This document shows, one piece after another, positions 27,023 to 36,357 of a stretch of 57,905 nucleotides of DNA. Each line of letters starts with the position of its first letter. The first letter of the stretch is position 1. Location: assembly GCF_030697305.1 (NCBI RefSeq), contig NZ_JAUYQL010000061.1, positions 1-57,905 on the forward strand, in the 5' to 3' direction. Both the position numbers and the translations under genes were made by a program. Source of the stretch: Phenylobacterium sp. GTDB lineage: Bacteria; Pseudomonadota; Alphaproteobacteria; Caulobacterales; Caulobacteraceae. The notes beneath the pieces are model-generated. The model ran no database searches and was not told the DNA's origin. It was given only the letters and a program-made list of their open reading frames with translations.

Positions 27023-28153
27023 TCACGACTGCAGCGCCGTGTGGACAATCGACCCGTCGCGCACGACCAGCGAGGCGGCCAGGATCTCGTCGGCGAAGTC
27101 GGGCGCGAAGGCCCCGTCCTTGTCGAGCAGCAAGCCGGCGAAGGCCAGCAGGTTGCGGGCGTAGAGCGCGGACGAGTCCGCGGCGATGCGGCCGGGCAGA
27201 TTAGCGTAGCCTACCAGCTTCACACCGCCGATCTCGGCGACCTCGTCGGCGCGCACGCCCTCGACATTGCCGCCCTGCTCCACCGCGAGATCGACCAGCA
27301 CCGAGCCCGGACGCATCGAGGCGACGTGGGCGGCGGAGACCAGCCGCGGCGCCGGGCGACCGGGGATCAGCGCGGTAGTGACCACGATGTCCTGCTTCTT
27401 GATGTGCTCGGCGACCAGGGCCGCCTGCTTGGCCTGATATTCCGCGCTCATCTCGCGGGCGTAGCCGGCGGAGGTCTCGGCGGGCTTGAACTCCTCGTCC
27501 TCGACGGCGACGAACTTGGCGCCGAGGCTCTCGACCTGTTCCTTGGCGGCGGGACGCACGTCGGTGGCGGTGACCACAGCGCCCATGCGGCGCGCCGTGG
27601 CGATCGCTTGCAGGCCGGCGACGCCGGCGCCCATGACGAACACCCGCGCCGGCGCAATGGTGCCCGCCGCGGTCATCATCATCGGCATGGCCTTGCCATA
27701 GGCCTGGGCGCCTTCGATCACGGCGCGGTAGCCGGCGAGGTTGGCCTGGGAAGACAGGGCGTCCATCACCTGGGCGCGCGTGATCCGCGGCACGAATTCC
27801 ATGGCGAAGGCGGCGGCCCCACGCGCGGCGATAGCGTCGAGCGCGGCGCGTTCCTGGTGCGGGTTGAGCAAGCCGACCACCAGGCAGCCCGGCTTCAGCG
27901 CCGCAACCTCAGCGTCGGACGGCGCGCGGACCTTGAGCAGGACGTCGGCGGCGCTGAGCGCCGCCTCGGCGCTGGGCGCGATCGTCGCGCCCGCCTCGGC
28001 GTAGTCGGCGTCAGGATAGGACGCTGCGGCGCCCGCCCCAGCTTCGATGACCACCGAGAACCCGGCGGCGATCAGCTTCTTGGTCGTCTCCGGCGTGGCC
28101 GCGACGCGGGTTTCGCCCACGCGGCGTTCCTTGGTGACGGCTACCAGAGCCAT
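27023..28153 (-). CDS. pntA: NAD(P) transhydrogenase subunit alpha (part 1, NAD-binding)
   Basis: The 376-residue soluble domain I has KERRVGETRVAATPETTKKL and the NAD-binding loop MGAGVAGLQAIATARRMGAVVTATD. The mobile-loop area includes YAREMS and VTTALIPGRPAPRLVS. It binds NADH and passes hydride to domain III. ATG 28153 has GGGAGGA about 9 nt upstream. It leads the pntA1-pntA2-pntB operon. Confidence 0.96.
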   Translation of the reverse strand: MALVAVTKERRVGETRVAATPETTKKLIAAGFSVVIEAGAGAAASYPDADYAEAGATIAPSAEAALSAADVLLKVRAPSDAEVAALKPGCLVVGLLNPHQERAALDAIAARGAAAFAMEFVPRITRAQVMDALSSQANLAGYRAVIEGAQAYGKAMPMMMTAAGTIAPARVFVMGAGVAGLQAIATARRMGAVVTATDVRPAAKEQVESLGAKFVAVEDEEFKPAETSAGYAREMSAEYQAKQAALVAEHIKKQDIVVTTALIPGRPAPRLVSAAHVASMRPGSVLVDLAVEQGGNVEGVRADEVAEIGGVKLVGYANLPGRIAADSSALYARNLLAFAGLLLDKDGAFAPDFADEILAASLVVRDGSIVHTALQS

Positions 28154-28241
28154 GCCCGCTAATCCTCCCAACAGCGCCGGAAGCTTATGAACGGCGTCGT
28201 GAGCCTGTCCAGTCGCCAAGGTTCTCGTATGCGCGACGCTT

Positions 28242-28481
28242 TCAGTGCGCGCTATCGCCCTTGTCGCGCAGCACCAGGAAACCCAGCGCGCTCACCACCA
28301 CCGCAGTGATCAGGCCAGCGATGAATCCGGCGTCGGTGCAGAACCAGATGGTCAGCAGCAGCAGCAATGCGGCCAGATACAGCGAACCCCACTTCGTCAT
28401 CCCGACGAACAGATGGAAGGTCGACACCTGCTGATGGATGTCCTGCTCGCCGTGATGATAGTCGGAAGCCTGCTCGGCCAT
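28242..28481 (-). CDS. aa3-type cytochrome c oxidase subunit IV
   Basis: The 79-residue protein has a charged, His-rich N-terminus (HHGEQDIHQQ), the TFHLFVGMTKWGSL core of the bacterial subunit IV family (COX4_pro_2) and a single long hydrophobic stretch. This tiny subunit accompanies the terminal oxidase in alphaproteobacteria. It is encoded 88 nt upstream of pntA on the same strand, a common arrangement in this class, so oxidase and transhydrogenase genes may be co-transcribed. Confidence 0.9.
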   Translation of the reverse strand: MAEQASDYHHGEQDIHQQVSTFHLFVGMTKWGSLYLAALLLLLTIWFCTDAGFIAGLITAVVVSALGFLVLRDKGDSAH

Positions 28482-28541
28482 ACGTCGGTGTTCCCAAATT
28501 CGAGCGCGTCGGGGCGGTGCTACACGAGTGTGCGCCAGCGC

Positions 28542-29585
28542 TCAAGCCGGCCAGACCGCGAGCAAGGCGCGCAGGGCGGCCACTAGCGCCAGCGGTTGAT
28601 CGATCATCACGTGATGGTTGGCGGCCGGGATGGCGATCTTGATGATGTCGTCCGGCAGCGGCGACGCGCCGTGCGTCAGACTATTGGCCAGCAAAGTCGA
28701 CTCCGCGCCGTACAGGTGCGCCATCGGCACGCCGACCGCGAGCTTCTCGCCGCTGCGCACCCTGCGCAGGGCGCCGGGATCCATCTTGTTCCACATCTGC
28801 GGATCGAACCGCCAGGTCCAGCCGGTCCCCGAGCCGTCGGGAAGCGGCGCTTCCTTCAGCGATCCGCGGGCGATGAAGTCAGCGGTGAAGATCTCGCCGG
28901 CGACCTGCGGCGGCATCAGGCGGAACCGCGCCAGGGCCGCGGCCATGGTCGGATAGACCCGGTTCACGCGGTCCGCGCTCGGCAGGATGCGTGGACCCTC
29001 GGCCTCTGCGCCGGGCTTGGGCGGCCGGCGACGGCCGAACACCGTGTCGACCAGCACAGCCGCGCGCATCAGCTCCGGATGGGTGACCGTGGTATGGGAT
29101 ATCAGAATCCCGCCGAACGAATGGCCGACGTAGATCGGCTTCTCGCCGGACTCGTAGAGCCCGGCCGCCCGCGCGCACGCCTCCGCATCGGCGGCGAAAT
29201 CATCGAAGCGGTATTGGTCGCGCCAGTCCGACTGGCCCATGCCGGCCAGGGACATGGCGGCGACGCGATAGTCGTTGGCCAGGAACGGCGCGATGAAGCT
29301 CCACCAGCCGGCATGGGCGCTGTTGCCGTGCGCCAGCAGCAGGCCGGGCTTGCCGATCTCGCCCCAGGTGAGCAGCTCGATCTTCGAACCCAGCGACTCG
29401 ACGAATATCCGCTCCGGAGCCTGGGCCACAGCATCCTTGAACCACTGCGGCGAGGGCGGCTCGGCGCCGGCGAAGATCGCCAGCGGGGCCTGCACCTCGG
29501 GCGGCAACTCGGCTTCCGCGCGGACCGGGCGGTCGTCGTAGTTCTCGCCAGACTGTTCATCGGCGGACTTGGGGGCGTCGCTCAT
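28542..29585 (-). CDS. Alpha/beta hydrolase
   Basis: The 347-residue protein has LLAHGNSAHAGWWSF (oxyanion area), MSLAGMGQSDW, nucleophile elbow YVGHSFGG and a late ANHHVMID histidine region. It resembles epoxide-hydrolase or esterase-like members. No signal peptide is visible. I chose ATG 29585 (MSDAPKSADEQ); an earlier start at 29627 is possible. The gene sits between the oxidase subunit and the M3 peptidase, all on the minus strand. Substrate unknown. Confidence 0.86.
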   Translation of the reverse strand: MSDAPKSADEQSGENYDDRPVRAEAELPPEVQAPLAIFAGAEPPSPQWFKDAVAQAPERIFVESLGSKIELLTWGEIGKPGLLLAHGNSAHAGWWSFIAPFLANDYRVAAMSLAGMGQSDWRDQYRFDDFAADAEACARAAGLYESGEKPIYVGHSFGGILISHTTVTHPELMRAAVLVDTVFGRRRPPKPGAEAEGPRILPSADRVNRVYPTMAAALARFRLMPPQVAGEIFTADFIARGSLKEAPLPDGSGTGWTWRFDPQMWNKMDPGALRRVRSGEKLAVGVPMAHLYGAESTLLANSLTHGASPLPDDIIKIAIPAANHHVMIDQPLALVAALRALLAVWPA

Positions 29586-29642
29586 GCGCGTTGCTGCCAG
29601 GACCAAGGCGCGCTTGGCAAGCCGCAACGGCGGCGCAGACGC

Positions 29643-31433
29643 TCAGACAAGCGTTGCGAACTCATCAACCAGGCGTTCGAGTTGCTTCATGCCGGACGCC
29701 CAGAACGCCTTTTCACGCGGATTCAAGCCGAACGGCGCAAGGGCTTCGACATAGGTCTTGGCGCCGCCCGCCGACAGCAGGCTCTCATACAGCGGTGTGA
29801 ACGCGACCGGGTCTTCGCGGCGCTTTTCCATCAGGCTGCGCACCAGCAGATCGCCGAACGCATAGGCATAGACGTAGAACGGCGAATGCACGAAGTGGCT
29901 GACATAGGCCCAGTAGTGCTCGTAGCCACGGTTGAGGCGCACGGCCGGCCCCAGACTCTCGCCCATCACCTCCAGCCACAGCGCACCGATCTGGTCGGGC
30001 GAAAGCTCGCCATCGAGGCGGGCGATGTGGAAGCGGCTCTCGAAGCGGTGGAAGGCGATCTGGCGGACCACCGTGTTCAGACCGTCCTCGATCTTGCCGG
30101 CCAGCAGGCCCAGCCGCTCCTCGCCCTTGGCCTCGGCCAGCAGGCGGTCGAACACCAGGCCCTCGCCGAAGATCGAGGCGGTCTCCGCCAGCGTCAGAGG
30201 CGTGTCCGCGAGCAAGGTGCCAAGCGGACTGCAGAGCGTCTGGTGGACGGCGTGGCCCAGCTCATGGGCCAGGGTCAGCACGTCGCGCCGTTCGCCCATG
30301 AAGTTCATGAACACATAGGGGTGTCGGTCGGCGGTCACCGGATGCGAATAGGCGCCGGACTGCTTGCCGGGCCTTGGCCTGGCGTCGATCCAGGGCTGGG
30401 CGAAGAAAGTCTCGGCGACGTCGGCGAACCGCGGCGCGAGGCTGGAAAAGCTGTCCAGCACGACGCTGCGAGCCTCGTCCCAGCCATAGAGCCTGGGCTG
30501 GGCGGTGCTGAGGGGCGCGTTGCGGTCCCAGTAGTCGAGTGTGCGCCGCCCCATGCGCCGGGCCTTCAGCGCATAGTAGCGGTGGCTGACCGAGGCGTAG
30601 GAGTCGACGACGGCCGATTCCAGCGCCTCGACTGCGTCGGCGTCGACCTCGTTGGCGATGTGCCGCGCCGCCGCCGGCGAAGGGTATTTACGCCAGCGGT
30701 CCTCGATCTGCTTCTCGAACGCCAAGGTGTTGAAGCTGAGCGCGATCGTCGACGTCCGCTCGGCCAGCGCCTTGGCGAGACCCGTGGCGGCCTGGCGGCG
30801 ACGGCGCATGTCGGGATCCGACAGGCGGTTCAGCGCCGCGGGCAGGGTCAGCCGGTCGCGGCCGACGTTGGCGACCAGGCGGGCCAGGGTCTCGTCGAAC
30901 AGCCGCGACCAGTTGGCGGCCGCCGGACCCCGGTCGATTAGCATCCGCTCCAGATCGGGAGACAGTTCGTGCGGCCGGCCCAGACGCACCCGCCGGATCC
31001 ACGGCCGCCAGCGCGCGGCGGGTGGATGGGCGACCAGCGCCGCTTCCAGCTCGGCGTCCTCCAGCCGGTTGATCTCCAAGGTGAAGAACAGGCTGTCGGC
31101 GGCGATCTGGGCCGAGCGCGCGCGCAAGTCGCCTTCAAACTTCGCCCAGGCCGGGTCGTCGCGCGCCACCGAAGACGACAGCGAGGCGTAGGCGCCGGTC
31201 GACCAGAGCTTGTTGACCGCGCCCTCGTAGAGCTCGAGCCCGCGGTCCAGCAGCGCGCCCAGCTTCGCAGGGTGGGCACGCGCGGCCTCGAACTGGCCTT
31301 CCATGGCGGCGAGCGCGTCGTTGTCCGCCTTGGCCGCGGCGAGGTCTGCCTCGATCCGCGGGTCGTCACGGCCGGCGTAGAGGTCGTCGAGCCGCCATTC
31401 CGGCAGGTTTTCGGTCTTCAGGGGCGCGTTCAT
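29643..31433 (-). CDS. M3 family oligoendopeptidase (PepF-like)
   Basis: The 596-residue zinc peptidase has the HELGH motif at residues 390-394, with the distal Glu in TLAETASIFGEGL, and the M3 ending KTYVEALAPFGLNPREKAFW. It degrades cytoplasmic oligopeptides. Length and layout match alphaproteobacterial M3 oligoendopeptidases. It is monocistronic and divergent from the unknown 374-residue gene; the 204-nt gap between them holds a GATTC (GANTC) site and no other feature. Confidence 0.93.
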   Translation of the reverse strand: MNAPLKTENLPEWRLDDLYAGRDDPRIEADLAAAKADNDALAAMEGQFEAARAHPAKLGALLDRGLELYEGAVNKLWSTGAYASLSSSVARDDPAWAKFEGDLRARSAQIAADSLFFTLEINRLEDAELEAALVAHPPAARWRPWIRRVRLGRPHELSPDLERMLIDRGPAAANWSRLFDETLARLVANVGRDRLTLPAALNRLSDPDMRRRRQAATGLAKALAERTSTIALSFNTLAFEKQIEDRWRKYPSPAAARHIANEVDADAVEALESAVVDSYASVSHRYYALKARRMGRRTLDYWDRNAPLSTAQPRLYGWDEARSVVLDSFSSLAPRFADVAETFFAQPWIDARPRPGKQSGAYSHPVTADRHPYVFMNFMGERRDVLTLAHELGHAVHQTLCSPLGTLLADTPLTLAETASIFGEGLVFDRLLAEAKGEERLGLLAGKIEDGLNTVVRQIAFHRFESRFHIARLDGELSPDQIGALWLEVMGESLGPAVRLNRGYEHYWAYVSHFVHSPFYVYAYAFGDLLVRSLMEKRREDPVAFTPLYESLLSAGGAKTYVEALAPFGLNPREKAFWASGMKQLERLVDEFATLV

Positions 31434-31637
31434 GGGCGCGATTTAGCCCCAGACGCCGTGCATCTCCACCGCCAACGACGTCTTAGTTGATAGGATTCGA
31501 GCAACTGGCTGGTTTCGGTCAGGCGTCGCCGCAGATCCGCTGCGCGACGCCTCCGCAAGCTTGACCATATCAACGCCCCGGTAACGCGGCTTCGGTATCA
31601 GGAACGACAGTTCCAGAACATCACACGGGCGTATCCG

Positions 31638-32762
31638 ATGGACCAGAAAACCGTTCGCAGTCTTGAACGGCTGCAGGAGACCGCGTCCACCGCCCGCGTG
31701 CTGAACCTGCTGCGCATCGACCGCCTCAACCGCCGCAATCCGGACCATTCGGCATCGCCGTTCTTTGAGAACGAGACGCTGAACAAGTCGATCGTGCTGA
31801 AGCACCGCGTGCGCCGCGACGAAGCCGAACTGTTCCCCGACCGCCGCCGGCTGGCCACCAAGATCATCGTGCCGATCGACGTCAACGACCTGCGCTTTGG
31901 CGGCCGGACGATCTTCGTCGGCCAATCGAACTTCGAACAGGTGATGCACGCCGCGTTCGGCGAAAGCTGGGGTCAGAACCTCGCCGACCGCGAGATGCTG
32001 GAGATCCTCGACAGCCTGCCTTCGCTGGATCCATTTCTCCTGCGCGAACGCCTGAGGAGTGAGGGCCGCGCGCCGGCGCGCTGCTATTTCGAGGTGTCGG
32101 ACGCCGACATGCAGCGGATGATCAGCTTCGTCGAGCGCGAGATCCGCAAGCTCGTCGACCTGTGCTTCGCCGGCTCATCCAGCGACAACCACAAGGCGGG
32201 CGCCCGCCTGGTGGAGAAGATCCTGTCGATCACCGTCGACGCCGAGACCGAGCCCCTGCGCCTGACGCTGCGGCTGGAGCGCGACGAGTATCAGGACGGC
32301 GTCTTCTGCTGGAAGGGCTTCCTTTACTACAAGTGGACCCTGCACGACGCGCTGCCGGCCGCGAAGCGGGTCGCCGAGGCCGTGGCCACCATCCGTCCGC
32401 GCGGCGACAGCAGCCTGGAAACGCGAAGCTATCTGGAGCGCACGCGCGGCCTGCTGGCCGACCAGCTCAAGGAACTGTGCAATTCGGCCACCGCCTCGCT
32501 CAAGGTCTATGACGACGCCTTCGACAGCCTGGTGGACGGCCAGCCGCAGGCGTTCCGCGAATTCCTGCTCAGCGCGCCGTCGATGTTCAATGCGCTGGGC
32601 GAGCGACTGGGCGCGCTGAACCACATCGTCAGCTTCTGGAAATATCGGTTCCCGGACGGGAAGATGCCGGTGGTGACGCCTGACGAACTGCTCGACATCT
32701 TCAACGACTTCGAGGGCAGCCTGGCGTTCTCCGACGCTCCGCTGGCCAAGTCCGCAGCCTGA
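31638..32762 (+). CDS. Conserved protein of unknown function (374 aa)
   Basis: The protein is soluble, without signal or membrane segments, and mixed alpha/beta. Segments that stand out are ERLQETASTARVLNLLRID at the start, a GGRTIFVGQSNFEQVM block (about 88-104), LDSLPSLDPFLLRERLR, and a C-terminal helical part ending GSLAFSDAPLAKSAA. I recognise no catalytic motif or named family. Codon use matches the neighbours. It precedes the tacA-like gene by 212 nt, but a functional link is only positional. Confidence 0.8.
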   Translation: MDQKTVRSLERLQETASTARVLNLLRIDRLNRRNPDHSASPFFENETLNKSIVLKHRVRRDEAELFPDRRRLATKIIVPIDVNDLRFGGRTIFVGQSNFEQVMHAAFGESWGQNLADREMLEILDSLPSLDPFLLRERLRSEGRAPARCYFEVSDADMQRMISFVEREIRKLVDLCFAGSSSDNHKAGARLVEKILSITVDAETEPLRLTLRLERDEYQDGVFCWKGFLYYKWTLHDALPAAKRVAEAVATIRPRGDSSLETRSYLERTRGLLADQLKELCNSATASLKVYDDAFDSLVDGQPQAFREFLLSAPSMFNALGERLGALNHIVSFWKYRFPDGKMPVVTPDELLDIFNDFEGSLAFSDAPLAKSAA

Positions 32763-32974
32763 CCTAAAAGTCGCTCGCCCCCTGAGGGAATCCGCGAACG
32801 CGGATCGTTATACCTCAAAGCTGAACCGGGGGGCTCCGGGCAGCCGGACGAGGGGGCGGCGTTAACCCGTGACAAAGGTCTGCGAAACCCCGCCTTTACC
32901 CAGGCCCTGTATCAATCCGCGACATAAGGAGCCCGTCCAATGAGACGAGCGTCCAGTCCGGTGGGTGTATTCAA

Positions 32975-34477
<1,503 letters not shown>

Positions 34478-34500
34478 CCCCGCTCACCCGCCCGTAAACA

Positions 34501-34592
34501 CCGCTCACCCCGGCGAAAGCCGGGGCCCAAGCGGAATAGGGGTTTGCGCGCGGATAGTCCGCTTGGGTCCCGACTTTCGTCGGGATGAGCGG
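34501..34592. repeat. Full-length Caulobacter-type intergenic inverted repeat
   Basis: The element pairs CCGCTCA (34501) with TGAGCGG (34586-34592) and CCCAAGCGGA with TCCGCTTGGG. Each arm holds its own hairpin: CCCCGGC-GAAA-GCCGGGG (34508-34525) and TCCCGAC-TTTC-GTCGGGA (34568-34585). It can fold as a cross with two internal hairpins, between the convergent tacA-like and small-protein genes, where it may serve as a bidirectional terminator. This resembles the intergenic repeats described in Caulobacter and other alphaproteobacteria. Confidence 0.75.
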
Positions 34593-34603
34593 AGGATTGG
34601 AAT

Positions 34604-34906
34604 CTACCCGCCGCGATCCTTGCGGCGAAAGGGCCGGCGGGCCGGCTTGTCGCCCTTGGCCTTGCCGGCGATTTCCTTGAGCTTGACGTGCTGCATCACC
34701 GACAACGCCTCGCCGGCGCCGCCCTTCTCAGGGTCGCCGAAGGCGCGGCCGAAGGTCTTCAGCCGCTCCTCGACGGACCCCAGGAATTCGCCTTCCCAGT
34801 CCGACAGCTTGACGCCGGCGCGATCGGCGAGTCGCCGCGTGCGCTTGAGCGCATTCAGCGCGGCCCGCTTGGCCTGGGCCTTTCGATCTGGCGGCTGGCG
34901 CTTCAA
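34604..34906 (-). CDS. Small basic protein co-translated with GapR
   Basis: The 100-residue protein is highly basic (KRQPPDRKAQAKRAALNALKRTRRLADRAGVKL) with a GDKPARRPFRRKDRG tail, suggesting nucleic-acid binding. It starts with TTG at 34906, overlapping the gapR stop (TTGA read on the minus strand), with GGGGA just upstream. I do not recognise the family. Its tight coupling to gapR hints at related chromosome work, which is inference. Confidence 0.6.
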   Translation of the reverse strand: MKRQPPDRKAQAKRAALNALKRTRRLADRAGVKLSDWEGEFLGSVEERLKTFGRAFGDPEKGGAGEALSVMQHVKLKEIAGKAKGDKPARRPFRRKDRGG

Positions 34907-35169
34907 ATTTCCCCGATCGCCGACAGATAGAGGTCGAGGATCGCCTCTTCCTCCTGACGCTTGGCGCGGTCCTGTTTGCGGATGCGCACAACCTTGCGGA
35001 TGATCTTGACGTCGAAGCCGTTGCCCTTGGCCTCGGCGAACACTTCCTTGATCTGCTCGGCGATCTCGCCCTTCTCGACCTCAAGGCGCTCTACGCGCTC
35101 GATGATGCTCTTCAACTGGCCCTGGGCCGTGGCGTTGAGCACGTCGACGTGGGAGCTGTCGTCAGCCAT
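34903..35169 (-). CDS. gapR: GapR nucleoid-associated protein (DUF2312)
   Basis: The 88-residue protein matches GapR closely in memory: ADD...DVLNATAQGQLKSII, a coiled-coil RVERLEVEKGEIAEQIKEVF, then KGNGFDVKIIRKVVRIRKQD and an EEEAILDLYLSAIGEI end. GapR tetramers encircle overtwisted DNA ahead of replication forks and transcription and stimulate topoisomerases; it is needed for chromosome replication in Caulobacter. ATG 35169 is preceded by AGGC-type weak SD. It is divergent from folE. Confidence 0.95.
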   Translation of the reverse strand: MADDSSHVDVLNATAQGQLKSIIERVERLEVEKGEIAEQIKEVFAEAKGNGFDVKIIRKVVRIRKQDRAKRQEEEAILDLYLSAIGEI

Positions 35170-35302
35170 GGGGAAAGCCTCTCTCGAGTCGGGGGATGCG
35201 GAAAGGCGCGGACCCTAGCGAGCCTCGAAGGCGATGTCATCGCCCGGCTGAACCTTGGCCGCCGCACGCCGTTGAGACGGATCGACGCGGAGTGCGCAGA
35301 CC

Positions 35303-35884
35303 ATGCCCGACGACCATCACGCCCCTACCCAGGCCGACGCCGAGGCCGCGGTGCGCACCCTGATCGAATGGGCGGGAGACGATCCCAACCGCGAAGGGCT
35401 GCTGGACACCCCGGCCCGTGTGGCGCGGTCCTATCGTGAGCTGTTCGCCGGCTACGAGGCCGATCCCCGGGAGTATCTGGAGCGCACCTTCGACGAGGTC
35501 GCGGGCTACGACGAACTGGTCGTGCTGCGCGACATCCCGGTCGTCAGCTTTTGCGAACACCACATGCTGCCGTTCCTCGGCCGCGCCCACGTCGGCTACC
35601 TGCCCGACCAGCGGGTCGTGGGCATTTCGAAGCTCGCCCGCGTGGTCCACGGCTTCGCGCGGCGCCTGCAGATCCAGGAAAAGCTCACCGCGGAGATCGC
35701 CCAGGCGATCCAGGACATCCTGCACCCCAAGGGGGTCGGCGTGGTGATCCGTTCCGAACATAGCTGCATGACCATGCGCGGGGTGAACACCCCAGGCTCC
35801 AGCCTGACCACCAGCCGCCTGCTGGGCGTGGTCCGCGACGACCCAAGGACGCGCCAGGAATTCCTGGATTTCGTGAAAGTGTAG
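35303..35884 (+). CDS. folE: GTP cyclohydrolase I
   Basis: The 193-residue protein has the family blocks [16 protein letters not shown] and [11 protein letters not shown], whose Cys and His bind zinc, then GISKLARVV and [12 protein letters not shown] with the third zinc ligand. It makes dihydroneopterin triphosphate, the first step to folate. Upstream is a 133-nt divergent region shared with gapR. It is followed by an intergenic repeat. Confidence 0.96.
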   Translation: MPDDHHAPTQADAEAAVRTLIEWAGDDPNREGLLDTPARVARSYRELFAGYEADPREYLERTFDEVAGYDELVVLRDIPVVSFCEHHMLPFLGRAHVGYLPDQRVVGISKLARVVHGFARRLQIQEKLTAEIAQAIQDILHPKGVGVVIRSEHSCMTMRGVNTPGSSLTTSRLLGVVRDDPRTRQEFLDFVKV

Positions 35885-35898
35885 GCGGGCCCGACACA

Positions 35899-36020
35899 CC
35901 GGTCATCCCCGCGAACGCGGGGACCCAGGCGTTTCTCGTTTCTGAGCCCGAGCCGCCTGGACCCTTCAGAGCTGGTCAGACACAAAAACCTTCTGTCCCC
36001 GCTTTCGCGGGGATGACCGG
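35899..36020. repeat. Interrupted Caulobacter-type intergenic inverted repeat
   Basis: The left arm CCGGTCA plus hairpin TCCCCGC-GAAC-GCGGGGA (35899-35923) mirrors the right arm CCCCGC-TTTC-GCGGGG-ATGACCGG (about 35997-36020). The inner pair CCAGGCG (35925) and CGCCTGG (35954) is present. In the copy at 34.5 kb the right hairpin follows the inner pair directly; here 34 nt (35961-35994) intervene, so this copy looks interrupted. It lies between convergent folE and rpmJ. Confidence 0.7.
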
Positions 36021-36076
36021 GTCTGGATGTGGATTTTAGACCGTCGCGCCGCGATCGCGCGAACCACCGGCCGAAC

Positions 36077-36202
36077 TCAGCCCTGGCGGGCCTTGAAGCG
36101 CGGGTTCGTCTTGTTGATCACGTACATCCGACCCTTGCGGCGCACGAGCTTGCAGTCGCGGTGACGCGTCTTGAGGGTTTTGAGCGAGCTTCTGACCTTC
36201 AT
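36077..36202 (-). CDS. rpmJ: 50S ribosomal protein L36
   Basis: A 41-residue frame on the minus strand reads [20 protein letters not shown] then [21 protein letters not shown]. This is the long-form L36 of alphaproteobacteria, with the RRKGR-YVI-NP-FKARQG signature. It is basic and too short for common ORF cut-offs. It is the smallest protein of the large ribosomal subunit and stands alone here, divergent from the lytic transglycosylase. Confidence 0.95.
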   Translation of the reverse strand: MKVRSSLKTLKTRHRDCKLVRRKGRMYVINKTNPRFKARQG

Positions 36203-36357
36203 GACCTTCAAACTTCTCACGCGCGAGCCGGCCGCCTTTGCGGGCGCCGATCCAAGAGGGCGGGCATATACGGGCAGGCTGGACCCAAGTCAACGGCGCC
36301 CGACCGTCGCGGGGTTGTGATAGGGTTCCAACCCGCCGCCGCCACTAGGTTCGGTTC

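Noticed and set aside
28596..30941. 781-codon open frame on the plus strand
   Set aside because: Antisense to the alpha/beta hydrolase and M3 peptidase, both of which have clear motifs; composition is shadow-like.
32862..32876. TTAACCCGTGACAAA before the tacA-like gene as a CtrA site
   Set aside because: Only one TTAA half; the second position reads CAAA.
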